Assembly: GCA_022385755.1 (NCBI GenBank)
Contig: MU278391.1
Location: 1-64,000 of the forward strand
DNA from: Trametopsis cervina
Lineage: Eukaryota; Basidiomycota; Agaricomycetes; Polyporales; Irpicaceae
Reading direction: 5' to 3'
DNA length: 64,000 nt
This document shows positions 1 to 11,087 of the stretch, piece by piece. A program made the translations under genes and the position numbers. Under the pieces are notes generated by a model. It ran no database searches and was not told the origin of the DNA. It saw nothing but the letters and a program-made list of their open reading frames with translations. Each line of letters starts with the position of its first letter. Position 1 is the stretch's first letter.

Positions 1-2339
1 TAGTGAAGATAGACAAAGATTAATCCAGATAATGCTTCATTAATTGAAATAGCATTAATATAATACTATTTTAGGAAAGAGCGATTTTCCAGATGTTGAT
101 GTGTGCGCATACGTTCCAAAGTCCTTGACAAGCTAAACTCACTTTTCCAGTGTTTGCGCAGGGCCACGGGACACACAAAATTATGAGCATGAGTATCCAG
201 ATAGTGCCAGCCACCTGCGGCGATTCCTCTAGGAGGGCGAGGAGGCGAACGTAGGAAAACTCGATAACAGGTTTTAGCATATATCGAAGGTGTGTATCCA
301 TAGCTACTACAGCCAGCAGAACTAACATACTTCCATATCTCTTATGGTCAGATTTGTTGCTCATCACATGCCCACTACCGGGCAGAATGTGCTCCTTTCT
401 TAGTACACAACGTGAGCAGACAGTCTTCTAACCGCCTAACGTACTGATCACACTAGCCTTCAGGAACCTCCTCAGCGGTCTTGTGTATGACCATGCCGAT
501 GACAACGACAATGACAACAGCCATGACAGTGGCATTCACATGGGTTACAGCACAGTCCAAAGATGCTTCCTCACATTCTCCTCATTAGCCTGTGAATATG
601 TAGTTCTGTCCGCTTGCATTGTATTATGCCATGGTTTCCTGAAATTTATTTTCGTGTCTACTATTAAACCGCGTGATATGTGACCAATGATACGACCGCT
701 TGCATTTGATCCGGGTGATGATAAATGGGCTCGAGAGATTATACCGTTTTTATAAGCTCATTATACGACCTATATACAGTTGTTATAAGGCGGGGACCTA
801 GAAGAATACTCATTATACGTCTTATAAGCGGGGGGCTGCTTATACCGTCTATATACCCGATTATACCTGTGTATACGGCCGTAAAAAGCATCTGGGAAGT
901 TCCCGATGGGAGGCGACGCGGTGGCGGGTGACAACGACGAGCGAAGTACCGGAAGAAGGGTGAATTGATTTACGCGTCTGGTCACGTTCCACGTGACCGT
1001 CAACTAATCAGAGACTCCGAACCCAGGGTATTGCACCAAGGTGCGCACGCGTCCAGATGAATTAAAAAACGAAGGCACAGAACGGAAAATGATTTGACGC
1101 AGTTCACCATCCTGCGCCCTCATGAGAGCTGACGGTCTAATCCATTTCGAAGCTGTGCAACGGAAGTAAATATCACGAACCGGGTTGCGGATCGCACTTA
1201 TTCCAAGTCTACGACGCACACTAATGGCGCAGGCTATCGGACTGCCGTAGGACATGAGGTTGCGAGTGGCTCCCGAGATAGCTGATCTAGCGCATGGCAA
1301 TAGTCAAATTGAGGCATGCACCTAGAAGTCTCACAGCCTGCGAGCGTCGTTGCAGAAAGATCTTCATGAACAGTGATGTGGCAGATACATCCGCTGCAGC
1401 GTGTGATGTGGACAGTACCGTTGCTTTCCTTCAAGAGTCAAGTCAAGACAACCGAGTCATCGGAAGATGGGAACGGAACATACACGTATCAGGTCTTTGG
1501 ATGACAAACTGGAAGTAAAGGAGTATCTCAGAGCATGAGCACGGACACTCCGACAACCATCGAACCTTGTAGAGCTGATGATCAGGGCACGTTCACTTCG
1601 AAATACCAAATGACTTGCCTCATGTCAGGTTTTGTATAGTGCGCTTTGGCTCAATCATCGGTGGGATATCCAGAAGATTAAGCCAGCTCCGATGGACCGA
1701 TGTGCTGTCGTTTGCCCTACATATCATCTTCACTGCCCAGGTAATCAATCTGCTTTGGAATGGCGTTCAGGACGATTGCAATAGTTGTACTGTATGTGGA
1801 ACGCGAGATCATGAGCACAGGGTAAGATTGATGATACACTTATCACGCCGACTTTGACAGAAAGGCATCGACTGCCTGCGTCAAATGGCCTTTCTGCAGC
1901 AGTGTCATTGACAGGTTGATTTTCGAGAACACTTGTCTCGTTGCAAGAGGATCGAGGCGGAAACAAAAGATGCGCGCCTGCTTTTTTGTCTGGTTCATGG
2001 CGTGTATATGAGTCCTTTTGTGAGCTGTTGCTGTATGATATGGAGGTCGAGTGGCATAAATCAATGCTAACAATAAAGGTCGGAGGTCATAGCATAACGC
2101 GAGGAGGCGGAAACAAAAAGCGAAGCCCAGATCGGCAGCGTGTTGGGCGCTTAACAGGCCGTTTCACAATTAGGGTGGGACTGCACTGCACGAGTTGTAT
2201 CTGACCGTCATGGACTTCAAAACTACGGAAGCACTCTGCTCGTTTGCACGGTATAAAACATCTCAAACAATTGCAAGGATGGCGCAAGCAAACCGCACCT
2301 CCTTCACAAAAGCCCCCCCGAACAACACCTTCGATCGCC
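1..2339. other. Gene-poor stretch upstream of the MYND gene
   Basis: I find no reading frame here with a recognisable domain, good splice structure or a family-like composition; the open frames are all below 100 residues and overlap on both strands. The stretch holds one odd AT-rich block near 735-890, described separately. A short element reading GAGGCGGAAACAAAA occurs twice in direct orientation, near 1951 and 2103. It may hold the MYND promoter and decayed repeat DNA. I see nothing else that I can name. Confidence 0.5.
735..885. repeat. Cluster of TTATAC / TTATAAG / TATATAC motifs
   Basis: About 150 bp contain at least six TTATAC or TATATAC words, three TTATAAG words and one GTATAC palindrome. 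The word CTCATTATACG occurs twice, at about 767 and 809, each followed by a TTATAAG-plus-G-run segment. Some of the words are inverted relative to each other (GCTTATACCG against CTTATAAGC). This looks like the end of a degenerate mobile element or a set of binding sites. There is no coding sequence beside it and I cannot assign it to a family. Confidence 0.4.
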
Positions 2340-3303
2340 ATGGCCTATGCACTGCCAGCCGCCGCCAACTACTACACATCTCCCTCGAACCCTGCTCCTA
2401 AACAAAGGGGTTATCGCCTATGCGACCAATGTGGCGCCGTTGAGCAGCCGAATATGCGATTCCGTGTGTGCGGTGGATGCGTGAGTCCAAGCTCTTGCTT
2501 GTGAGATTAGATGCCGATCAACTCATGACGTTTCTATCATACAGATGACCACCCAATATTGTGTAGGTCCCAGTCGCGTTCGCCTCTATGTGATCCATCT
2601 GACGTGTCTTTCAGTCTCAGGAATGCCAAAAGTCTCATTGGGGTACACATAAACCCATCTGCCAGCATACGTCTGGCCAGATCTCTGCTTCTAAGCAGCA
2701 AGCCATGAGCGCGGGCGTGAGCGAGGATGTCGTCAAAGGCCTTCGTAAATTCACATCCGCCCATTCATCCCTCCTCGGCTGGGCAGGTTTCCAGGCGCTG
2801 CAACTGAAGCGTATTCCTGCTAACATCCGTCAACAAGCATTGCTTGTCGAGCTCGGCTACCAACCATCTTCAGATTCTCTCCGGAGGTCGGTGTCCCTCA
2901 TGCACGGAATTCTTAGCTATAGCTCACTTCATTTACTCAGATTCTCCATCAAATCTACACATATTGTCCCCCGAACATACGTCACCGACAACGATCCGCT
3001 CGTTGGTGAAGATATTCGACGTCGCGAAGAACGTTGTCGCAAGAGCGGCGGGATAGGGACGGCCGTTATCATCATTCAGTGTGGCGAGATCAGCCAGGTT
3101 ATGCCTGTCGAGGTTGATTCTCCCAACAAGATTTCATGGGACAGCCGTGAGGACTGGGCAGACGTCTTGCGCCACTTCGTCGATACTGGCCGAACAGACT
3201 TCAAGCCCATATCTACGACGGCTCGAGGGTTAGTCCAGCATCTTTCTCCTTCGTGTCATCTGGGCTGACGGTTCGCTTCGTTCCCAGAGTCGTCTACGGT
3301 TGA
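2340..3303 (+). CDS. MYND-type zinc-finger protein
   Basis: Exons read as 2340-2480, 2545-2562, 2615-3228 and 3288-3303. A 54-bp in-frame segment (2887-2940) has GT-AG ends and is probably a further intron, giving 244 residues if removed and 262 if kept. The finger lies at about residues 29-66: CDQC, then CGGC, then YCSQECQ, HWGTH and a final C. That supplies the eight metal ligands of a MYND domain, which usually binds proline-rich partner proteins. The remainder (GWAGFQALQLKRIPANIRQ and onward) resembles basidiomycete MYND proteins of unknown function, with no SET domain. The second exon is only 18 nt and encodes MTTQYC, including one zinc ligand. The start is chosen because it is the first Met of the frame in a CGCCATGG context. 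Confidence 0.82.
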
Positions 3304-3991
3304 TAAACTCCTTCCACGGCCGTAGATATTTTCGCTTCGCCTTTCTGGTCGCGAGCACTGGTGCTCGCATGATTTCTTCTTCTCTTCAGGACCATCGCCA
3401 ATTGTATCATACCTGCATTTTCACCCTGCCGCTTTCGTTGTTGTACTCGCATAAGTTTATTGTATTTTGTCGCATCTTGGTAGTACCCGATGTATGATAG
3501 CATTCGTTCAGCAATCCCAGACTAGAGGCGCGATCTTCTCCGACTCTATAACATCCTCGAAACGATACACTGAATAGGATCAAGATGCTCTGGAATTCCT
3601 ATGTTTCGCCAGTACTGTACCGTAGCTGCAGTACAGCGAGCCGACTTATTAGCGCTACCGCAATCGAACCGGTCCGAACTACGCTTTTTCTGTTCAGCGC
3701 ACCAGCTGGCATTTGCCCTTTGCTACTCGCCGTAATAGTTGCCTGCTAGCGATATCACTCGTCAGGGTCTTCATCGAACGTAGCGCAATGAAAGAAAAAC
3801 TACCACCAGGCGAGTTTTCAATCTACTGTTTGCAATGTTGGACGCGAACTGCTATGCGGTTTCCTATACTGGCGGGAAATACAGATCCTACTTAAGCGGC
3901 GAGATTACCACGCCTACACGCGATGCTGAGCTAAGGAAGCTCAAGCGTAACAACTCTACGCAGGCTGTTCCCTTGAATACCTTCTGCCACC
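3304..3991. other. Intergenic region, MYND gene to RdRP gene
   Basis: About 690 bp. It should hold the 3' end of the MYND transcript and the promoter of the polymerase gene. No conserved open frame or repeat is visible. An extra 5' exon of the polymerase cannot be excluded here, but none joins convincingly. Confidence 0.4.
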
Positions 3992-6900
3992 ATGGATTGG
4001 GACGACGAAAGGTTTAGCAGGGACGAGTTCCAGGCGCACTTTGATGGCCTGGGGATTCTCGCGACTCATCCTATGGATGACTTACTGAAACGAACCACTT
4101 GCGACACTCGAACAGGGAATGAATTCGGGCTCAAGCCCGTGCATCTGGCTATTGGAACCACCGACCGTTCCCAGTTCCGTCAAGGATTTGAGGCGATAGT
4201 TCAGCGTGAAGGGGTGGATATGCACAGCAAAACTCTCCCTAGCTCGTTTTGGGTCCGCTTCAAGGAGGAGGTATGTGTCACGGCATTCATCGTCTGCCAG
4301 ACCATGCTGATTCTGTATTCGTCCAAGTGCTTTCAAATTAGAGCTTTCTGTGAAGGCAACACTGCAACTGCATATAATCCTTACAAATGCCAAATTCCGT
4401 TTAGCAACGTCGTGCGAGGTGGTATAAAGTTACGCGCTCGATATAGAACGGGCGACGATCAAGTAACGGCGGAGTTGACAATTCAGTCGCGCTGTCCGCC
4501 TCGTTATACACTTCCTCTGATGAAGGTTCTGAAGATTGGCAAGGAGGCAATATACGATAGAGACGCAACGGAAGCAGACTTCTATGACGAGTATTCAAGG
4601 GCTGCTGAGGCCTACGCCGGTGTCATCCAGTCTGTTGATGACGATCGTTCCAGGGTCAATGTGAGTGATGTGTGGCGATTAGATTGGGTGCAATTGAAAA
4701 CCTGGGCAGCCGGGCCTTTGGCTTACTCACAGGTTACAATTTGACTTCACGCCCCGGCAGTACAAATTACTGTGGATGTGTGAGAACGAATACAATTCTG
4801 TCTGTGCGTATCTGACGGGTTATGCAGGCATGGTCAGACTTCGAATCGTGAACCTCGACCCCGATTTTGCGGACCCCACAGCCACGGATTTACCGCCTGC
4901 TCCAATGATACGCTGGTCGTCCTTGGTGCAGGAGACAATGTCGCTATCCTTTCCCATACGCTACTTAGTGGAAGCGCTCATCACTCACAACATTGTCTTG
5001 CTGGCTGAGGCCAGGCAGTTGATTGAGGCACTCCAGCGGGTGCGCTTAGATATTCAAGCCGCAGTGCTTGAAGGGCTTTTTATGTGGACCCGTCGAAGCT
5101 CCATCGCAGTCGATCTGAGGGGTATAGTGATTGTACTTGCTGTCATGATTTACAGCTGATGTCCTCTTCCGCAGACGTAGCTCGTCGGCTTTCGCCACCC
5201 AGGCCTATCGCAGAGCACTACGTAGTCTCGAGACGGTGTTTGGTGACTCCAACGAGGTGTCTACTCATGCCGCCAGTACTAGAGACGTCAAACTCCGTTC
5301 TACGGCGATTCTCTGATTTCCATGACAGATTCTTGCGCGTGCAATTTGTTGACGATGACGGTGAATTTCCCGTGAAGGGAGAGACACTGGTTATCGACGA
5401 CGCATTGTATGGAGCAGAAGGAGTCTTCGCCCGAGTTCGACGGGCACTCGATTATGGAATTCACATCGCCGGTCGTCTCTATGTTTTCCTTACCTTTGGT
5501 GAGAGCCAAGCCAGGTCTGGACAATCGCATTCTCAGTCTCTATATGCGCACTGAATATGGCATGTAGGGCACACGGTTGCTGGTCCATTTCTGAGACAGA
5601 AGGTTTCACCGTCCAAGCTGTCTTGGACTCGATGGGGGACCTCTCGCGAGAAAGGGTGGTCGCGAAACATGCAGCTCGCCAGAGTCTGGTAAGTAGTCCA
5701 TGAGTTAGATGTTAATCTACTACCTAAACCAGTCGACGTTCCAGGCTCTTAGTAGTACTCGTGCGGTGAAGTTGGATGTCCAGATCACCCGCGGGTATCC
5801 TGACATCGAGCGCAACGGATAGTATGTAGCGATTGCCGACCTCTGTTTTCTGTTAGAGAAAGCTAACCCCCTATAGCATTTTTACGGACGGGGTAGGTCA
5901 GTTCACACAAGCTGTGGCTGACGAATGTGCCCGGGTAGTTGGGCACACTTCCACGCCTATTTCGGCTGTCCAGATCAGAGACGGCGGGGTGAAAGGCGTG
6001 TTAGCTGTCGTAAATGATCCTACCTTGGGAGAGTACGAGATTCGTGAACGAAATAGCATGGTGAAGCTCGTCTCCAGCGACAGAAACGTCTCTGTGATAA
6101 AGGTCAGGATAACTGGACCGTAGGACTACGAGGGTCAGGGCTGATTACGTTTACAGGTCGCGTCATACTCCAGGGCGACTCTCAACAGACAGGCCATTCT
6201 CCTGCTGGAGGCACTGGGTGTTCACACTGAAACGTTGTTAGACATATTCCGAGCAGAGAAGGCCTCCATCGAAGAAGATGGGTTTGATCCTCAGAAGTTG
6301 GCTGCAGTCACTGTGGTAAGCCTTGTTGGCGCCTATATGAAGATATGCGCATAACATTAACATTCACGTCGTCAAGTTCCCGCTGAACAGCGCTTTTGAT
6401 CATTCAATCACCGATGACCCGTTCGTGGAAGCAGTCATAAACGTAATTAAATGTCGTCTGTTGAGTGATCTCAAGTGGAAGGTGAGCTCTCTCACAAATT
6501 GGGAGCCTAATCTCCGAGGCTTACCATGTTTCTATCATAGGCTCGGATAGAAATCCCGGAAAGTGCTTTCCTAATGGGTGAGTTAAGATCCTTGTAGGTA
6601 TCGAAGTGGTGATAATTTACTGCCCGTTATGTTTGGTCAGGGATCGCGGATGAAACAGATTCCTTGAATGAGGGAGAGATATTCTGCCAGATTCACCCTC
6701 CAGGCAGAAACCCGCAGTGCATCACTGGCCCATGCACTATCTATCGCAACCCCTGTTGTAAGTGTAGAACGAGTGGTCACACATGGTCGACCGTATCTTG
6801 ACTTAACCTGTTTCATAGTGCACCCTGGCGACGTACGACGTGTTAAGGCAGTTGATTGTGCACCGCTTCGGCATCTGCGGAATGTGATAGTGTTCAACAC

Positions 6901-8345
6901 ACGCGGCCAACGTGACCTTCCGAATATGTGCGTCAGTCTTCTCCTTCCAGGCGTAGGCACCACTCACGAAATGTTCTTTACTATAGGTTGAGCGGCGGGG
7001 ACCTGTGTGTCATATATCTTGAACTAGCACACTTTTCATTACTGACTCAACATAGCGATGGGGATATGTACAGCTTGATCTGGGATCAGCGATTGCTCAT
7101 TCCTCCAGAGAACGTGCACAGGCCAATGGACTACACGGCTCCAGTTCCGAAGAAGTGTAATAGTCCTGTAACCATTGAGCAAACGAAAGAGGTACGACAA
7201 CTCTATTTGGACCCATTAACCACCATGCCCGGTTTACAAATGCTCGCTTGCATAGCACTTCATCAACTTTATGAAGAACGACGTTCTCGGACGTGTGTCC
7301 AACACCCACTTGGCACTAGCAGACCAGATTGGCCCTCGAGCTGATGATTGTATACTACTGGCTCAACTGGCCTCTCAAGCCGTCGACTTTTCAAAGACAG
7401 GAATACCAGTCTCGCAAAGCGACATACCCCCCGTGAAGGAATATCCTGACTTCATGGGGAAGGTAATCACTGTTTCCTCGTTGTACAGAGCAGAGTCTCT
7501 GAATCCCAGTGTTGCAGAATTATAGGTCAATAAGGGTGTTCAAGAAACAACCCATCAGATCATACGAGAGCATGAACGCGCTGGGCATCATGTTCCGAGA
7601 GATCGACCCGGAACCGGTCTTCCATCCACCAGACGAAGATAACTGGCTGGGCGACCCGCGGCTACTTGAAATCCAGGATCCTCCGTGGTACGTACAATAC
7701 CTGGAGGCCGCCGCGAAGCATAAGATACGATATGATCTTGAGGTAGAGGGCCTCCTAAGACGGTGAGGCACTCTGAGGTCACGGATGATCTCCTTATGCT
7801 TACCAGAATGGGTTATGTTTCTGTAGCTATAACATCAGCGAAGCGGAATGTGCCGCAGGTTTACTACTGCGATCCCCGGAAACTCGGCTGAAGGTCGAGA
7901 AAGATTATGACTTACGCGTACGCGGTATTTGATTCTCACTAGAGTCAAAGGCCTGCTGAAACGAGATTAGGTTGCCTTAAGAGAAGCATACGCGCTCATC
8001 GTAGCCGGCGCACTTGAACGAGTGGACCATCACCTGAATGAACACCCTTCAGGCATGGAGCCACGACTTGATCGGCAAGCTTGGGCCATAGCCGCATACA
8101 AAATCACGTACAGCGCAGAATATGCACCATATTTGGATGTGGATTGGACACCTGAAGACATGGTCATATTCGAGGACAACGACGGTTCGGAGGCTGACGC
8201 AGAGCTACATAATCTGCCGCCGCCGCCAACAAGGCGATTCAGCTTTGCATGGCTGTTGTCCGAGGAGATATTCGCTTTACTGGAGGCACACGGGAAATCG
8301 AATAAGCCGAAGGTAGAAATCGAGACCCATTTATTCTCAATGTAA
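3992..8345 (+). CDS. Cellular RNA-dependent RNA polymerase (RNAi/quelling type)
   Basis: Copies RNA to double-stranded RNA that feeds Dicer in RNA silencing (family of Neurospora QDE-1, plant RDR and fission-yeast Rdp1). Eighteen exons: 3992-4270, 4328-4660, 4761-5121, 5175-5514, 5568-5688, 5733-5821, 5877-6102, 6157-6315, 6377-6481, 6541-6577, 6641-6757, 6819-6927, 6987-7004, 7056-7191, 7256-7462, 7518-7762, 7827-7917, 7971-8345. They total 3348 bp (1115 residues), within the family range. Landmarks in order are PPVLETSNSVLRRFSDFHDR, FTDGVGQFT, GIADETDSLNEGEIF, LHPGDVRRVKAVDC, the catalytic LSGGDLDGDMYSLIWD with all three metal-binding Asp, HFINFMKNDVLGRV and SQAVDFSKTGIPV. The active-site motif is assembled from three exons, the middle one being 18 nt. 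The ATG sits in GCCACCATGG, a full Kozak context. The first intron (4271-4327) is the least certain. No break is seen, so it is probably functional. Confidence 0.93.
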
Positions 8346-8451
8346 AGTAGTCAACTCAGTGCTTTTGAAAATTCTGCCCTATGTCATGCGAAACTCTCCT
8401 CCCGTAACATGATTCCTAAGAATCCAGATTCAACCCGCTTGCTGTGATCCT

Positions 8452-9870
8452 CTAGATCAGGCTGAGTCTGGGGGTCTTCCAGTTGATCCAGACGGAGGGG
8501 TCCCACACGGTACCGTTGAACAGGCCGTTAGTGGTAAAGATGTTGGTGTTCGCGTTCTTGTTGAGCAAGAACTTGTCGAAGAAGGCGTTCAGCTGGTCGT
8601 TCTGGTTGGCGGGGAACGCGCAGTGGCTGTGGTTACCACCCTGGACGAAACCGTGGTTCTGTGGAATGCCGAGAGCGGTGTAGACGGTGTGTGCGGCGGT
8701 CATGCAGCCAAACCCGCTGAGGGGACTGAGCCACTCGAAGTCAGTGTTCTCGAAGGAGATGAGAGCGCGGGGAGCGACCATGGCGGCGAGCATGTGGTGG
8801 TCGTAGGGGAGGGTGGAGATGGAGTTGACGTATTGGTCGAAGGTGGGGGAGAACCAGACGTTCTCTTGCACGATCTCAGTTGCCTGCTGAACGACATCGC
8901 CGCTGTCCTGCTCGAACTTAGAAAGACGCCACTGTAGAAAGACATCACGTGAGAAGAAAGGTTATAGTATTGGAAATATATGGACTAACGCAAGTGTCTC
9001 CTCCAGAGCCGGACTCCTGAGGGATGGTCAGGGCGATCCTAGTTTCGAAGGCGCCGGCCATGAGGGCACCCTTGCCGTTACGAGAGCAACCAGTAACGGC
9101 GAGCTTGAAGAGGTTGATGTTCGCCTTGGGGGTGAGCTCAATGGCGTCAATGACACGGCTGAGACCCCAAACCCAGGCCGTCATGGCAGACGCGGAGGCA
9201 CTGGAACCGTACAGGTCGAAGAATAAGCCCTGACCACGGCTGCTGAGCGAGTTCTGGACACCGAGGGCATCATTGTTGTAGTCGAGCACGGCAACCTGGA
9301 CAAGTTGTTGTCAGCGTTAGAAAATTACGACAGGTCGTGTGCAATACGTACACCAGCGGGCACGGGAATGCTGGGTCCGCCGTAGGCGAGGAGCAAAGGC
9401 CACCCTCCGAGAGGAGGCTTGCCAGCCGGGTAGATGATGTTGGAGGTGAACGAGATGGTCTTGTTGGCGAATCCAGCAGTCACACCGAGGGTAGCAGTGG
9501 TGCCATTCTGCGTGAAGTTGGCGTGGACAATCGAAGGACGCGGTGGCAGGTAGCCAGCCTCGTAGCCTTGGACGAGCGCAGAGATCTGTGCCCTCCGGCA
9601 AACCCAGTCCTCGATGGACCTGACGGCGGTGCCATCGTTGAACGCGAAAGGGTTAGGCAGACGCGTGTTGTTGTACTTGGGGAGCGTGGCCGGAGTCGGG
9701 CATGCTACAATAGAGTGGGGATTGTTAGACCTTGTACAACTTTGGCTAGAATGAAGTGGCAGATACGCACACAAAATACCCGTAGGCAAGCCGGGGATGT
9801 TGAGGAACTGGGGAGCAGGGACCGCAACGGCCACGGATGCAGCTGCGAGAAGGAAGAGACTAGACAGCAT
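8452..9870 (-). CDS. Secreted 4-O-methyl-glucuronoyl methylesterase (CE15)
   Basis: Hydrolyses the ester between glucuronoxylan and lignin alcohols outside the cell. Exons on the minus strand are 9870-9771, 9704-9352, 9295-8990 and 8931-8452, for 412 residues. A signal peptide is clear ([20 protein letters not shown]). The core has the CE15 signature [11 protein letters not shown] with the nucleophile Ser near residue 222, then PQESGSGGD with the probable catalytic Glu, and near the C-terminus GNHSHCAF with the catalytic His. A Cys-rich N-terminus (SCPTPATLP) is typical of the fungal enzymes. No cellulose-binding module is present, so this is the single-domain form. The gene is convergent with the polymerase, with 106 bp between the stop codons. 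Expression on lignocellulose is likely from the family but not shown by the sequence. Confidence 0.95.
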
Positions 9871-11087
9871 GTTGTTGAAGCCGGAAGTACCAGATCCTTT
9901 GGCAGGGCTGCTTCTTCCTCGTCGTTCATGCCCGCATTATATCTGAAAACTGAATACACTATTCGAAGCTAAGAATAGCGGCCGTGATCGTCATGAGGTC
10001 TGTCGATATTGACTTCGTGACTTCATCGTTCTTGGATAAAAGATGTGAGTTGGTTGAGAGGCCTCGTTGAATTACAGGCACTGACCGGAAGATGTTTTGT
10101 CACGGGTAAGTCTCGAAATTTCCCCGCGTTCTGGCATGTCACTTGACGAGGAGAATATTCTACTCGCGGTCTTAAGCAGCGACAACGAAGCCATGGGACA
10201 ACCCGCGTTAGGAACGTTGCGCACAAGGAGATCGTGCGCCAGGTCAGATGTGGCTGGAAGGTCAGTGGGCGGGCCGGGACGTTTGAGCTCGGAGCGCGGT
10301 ATGATTGAATGGATGATTCGACGCTGCACTGAACGCTGATCACATAGCCCACCGACAGGAACCCTCATGATGATGATGCTGAATTTGAGGACGGAGGCGT
10401 ACCGTCACGGTTAAAAAGTAAAATTCGGACGTATTAACCATATCATTTTGTCCGCAGGTCGGCTCACGTGGTCACGCTAGCGGTGCAAACGACGCTACGT
10501 AGGCGTATATCGTTCTCCTTTTGAACAGACTCGCGCCGGCGTGGGGCGGCATAGGCACCTCGAGGATGGTCAATTACTGGTGAGTGATGATTAGCATCTG
10601 TTGCTGAAACGGCTCCGGAGGGGGTGCTACCCGCTCGTCAGTCGCGTCATCAAAGACTGCCAGTCTGCGGTGGCGGGAACGGCGGGCAGCCTTCTCAGGT
10701 TCCCAACATCCCCTTGATCCAGCATCAGGACAAGAGTACTATGTAAGATGTAAGATGTTAGAGTTCGCATCTCTACGGGACCAGTGGTCGCCAGGGGATT
10801 TACCTGCAGGCTCGCACGAACATGTGTGGTGCTGGCGTCCAAGCGGTGTTGAGTGATGAGCGGCATCACGACGGGATATTCCAGCAACCACACCCTCTAG
10901 CTGATGCCCCGAAAACTCTCGTTCTTCTCGTCCTCAGTTCTCTCTGTTCTTCCAGGAGGCTAGTCCTCCCTTTTTTTCGTTCATTCGGTGTGCTCGAAGC
11001 CACTTTATCGTTATCTTGCGCTTGCATGGTGAGTGCCACCATGATTGACAAATATCGATAGTAACGCTATCAACAGTTGTATTAAAC
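9871..11087. other. Divergent promoter region, CE15 and seven-helix protein
   Basis: About 1.2 kb between two divergent start codons. On the minus strand an AT-rich GATATAAT element at about 9936-9943 lies some 70 bp upstream of the esterase ATG and could serve as its TATA element. I find no supportable gene in the rest; the small open frames at 10020-10370 and 10630-10890 have no family-like features. Confidence 0.4.

Noticed and set aside
3992..8345. RdRP as an integrated mycovirus gene
   Set aside because: The motif is DLDGD of the cellular RNAi polymerase family, not the GDD-type palm of RNA viruses, and the gene has 17 spliceosomal introns.
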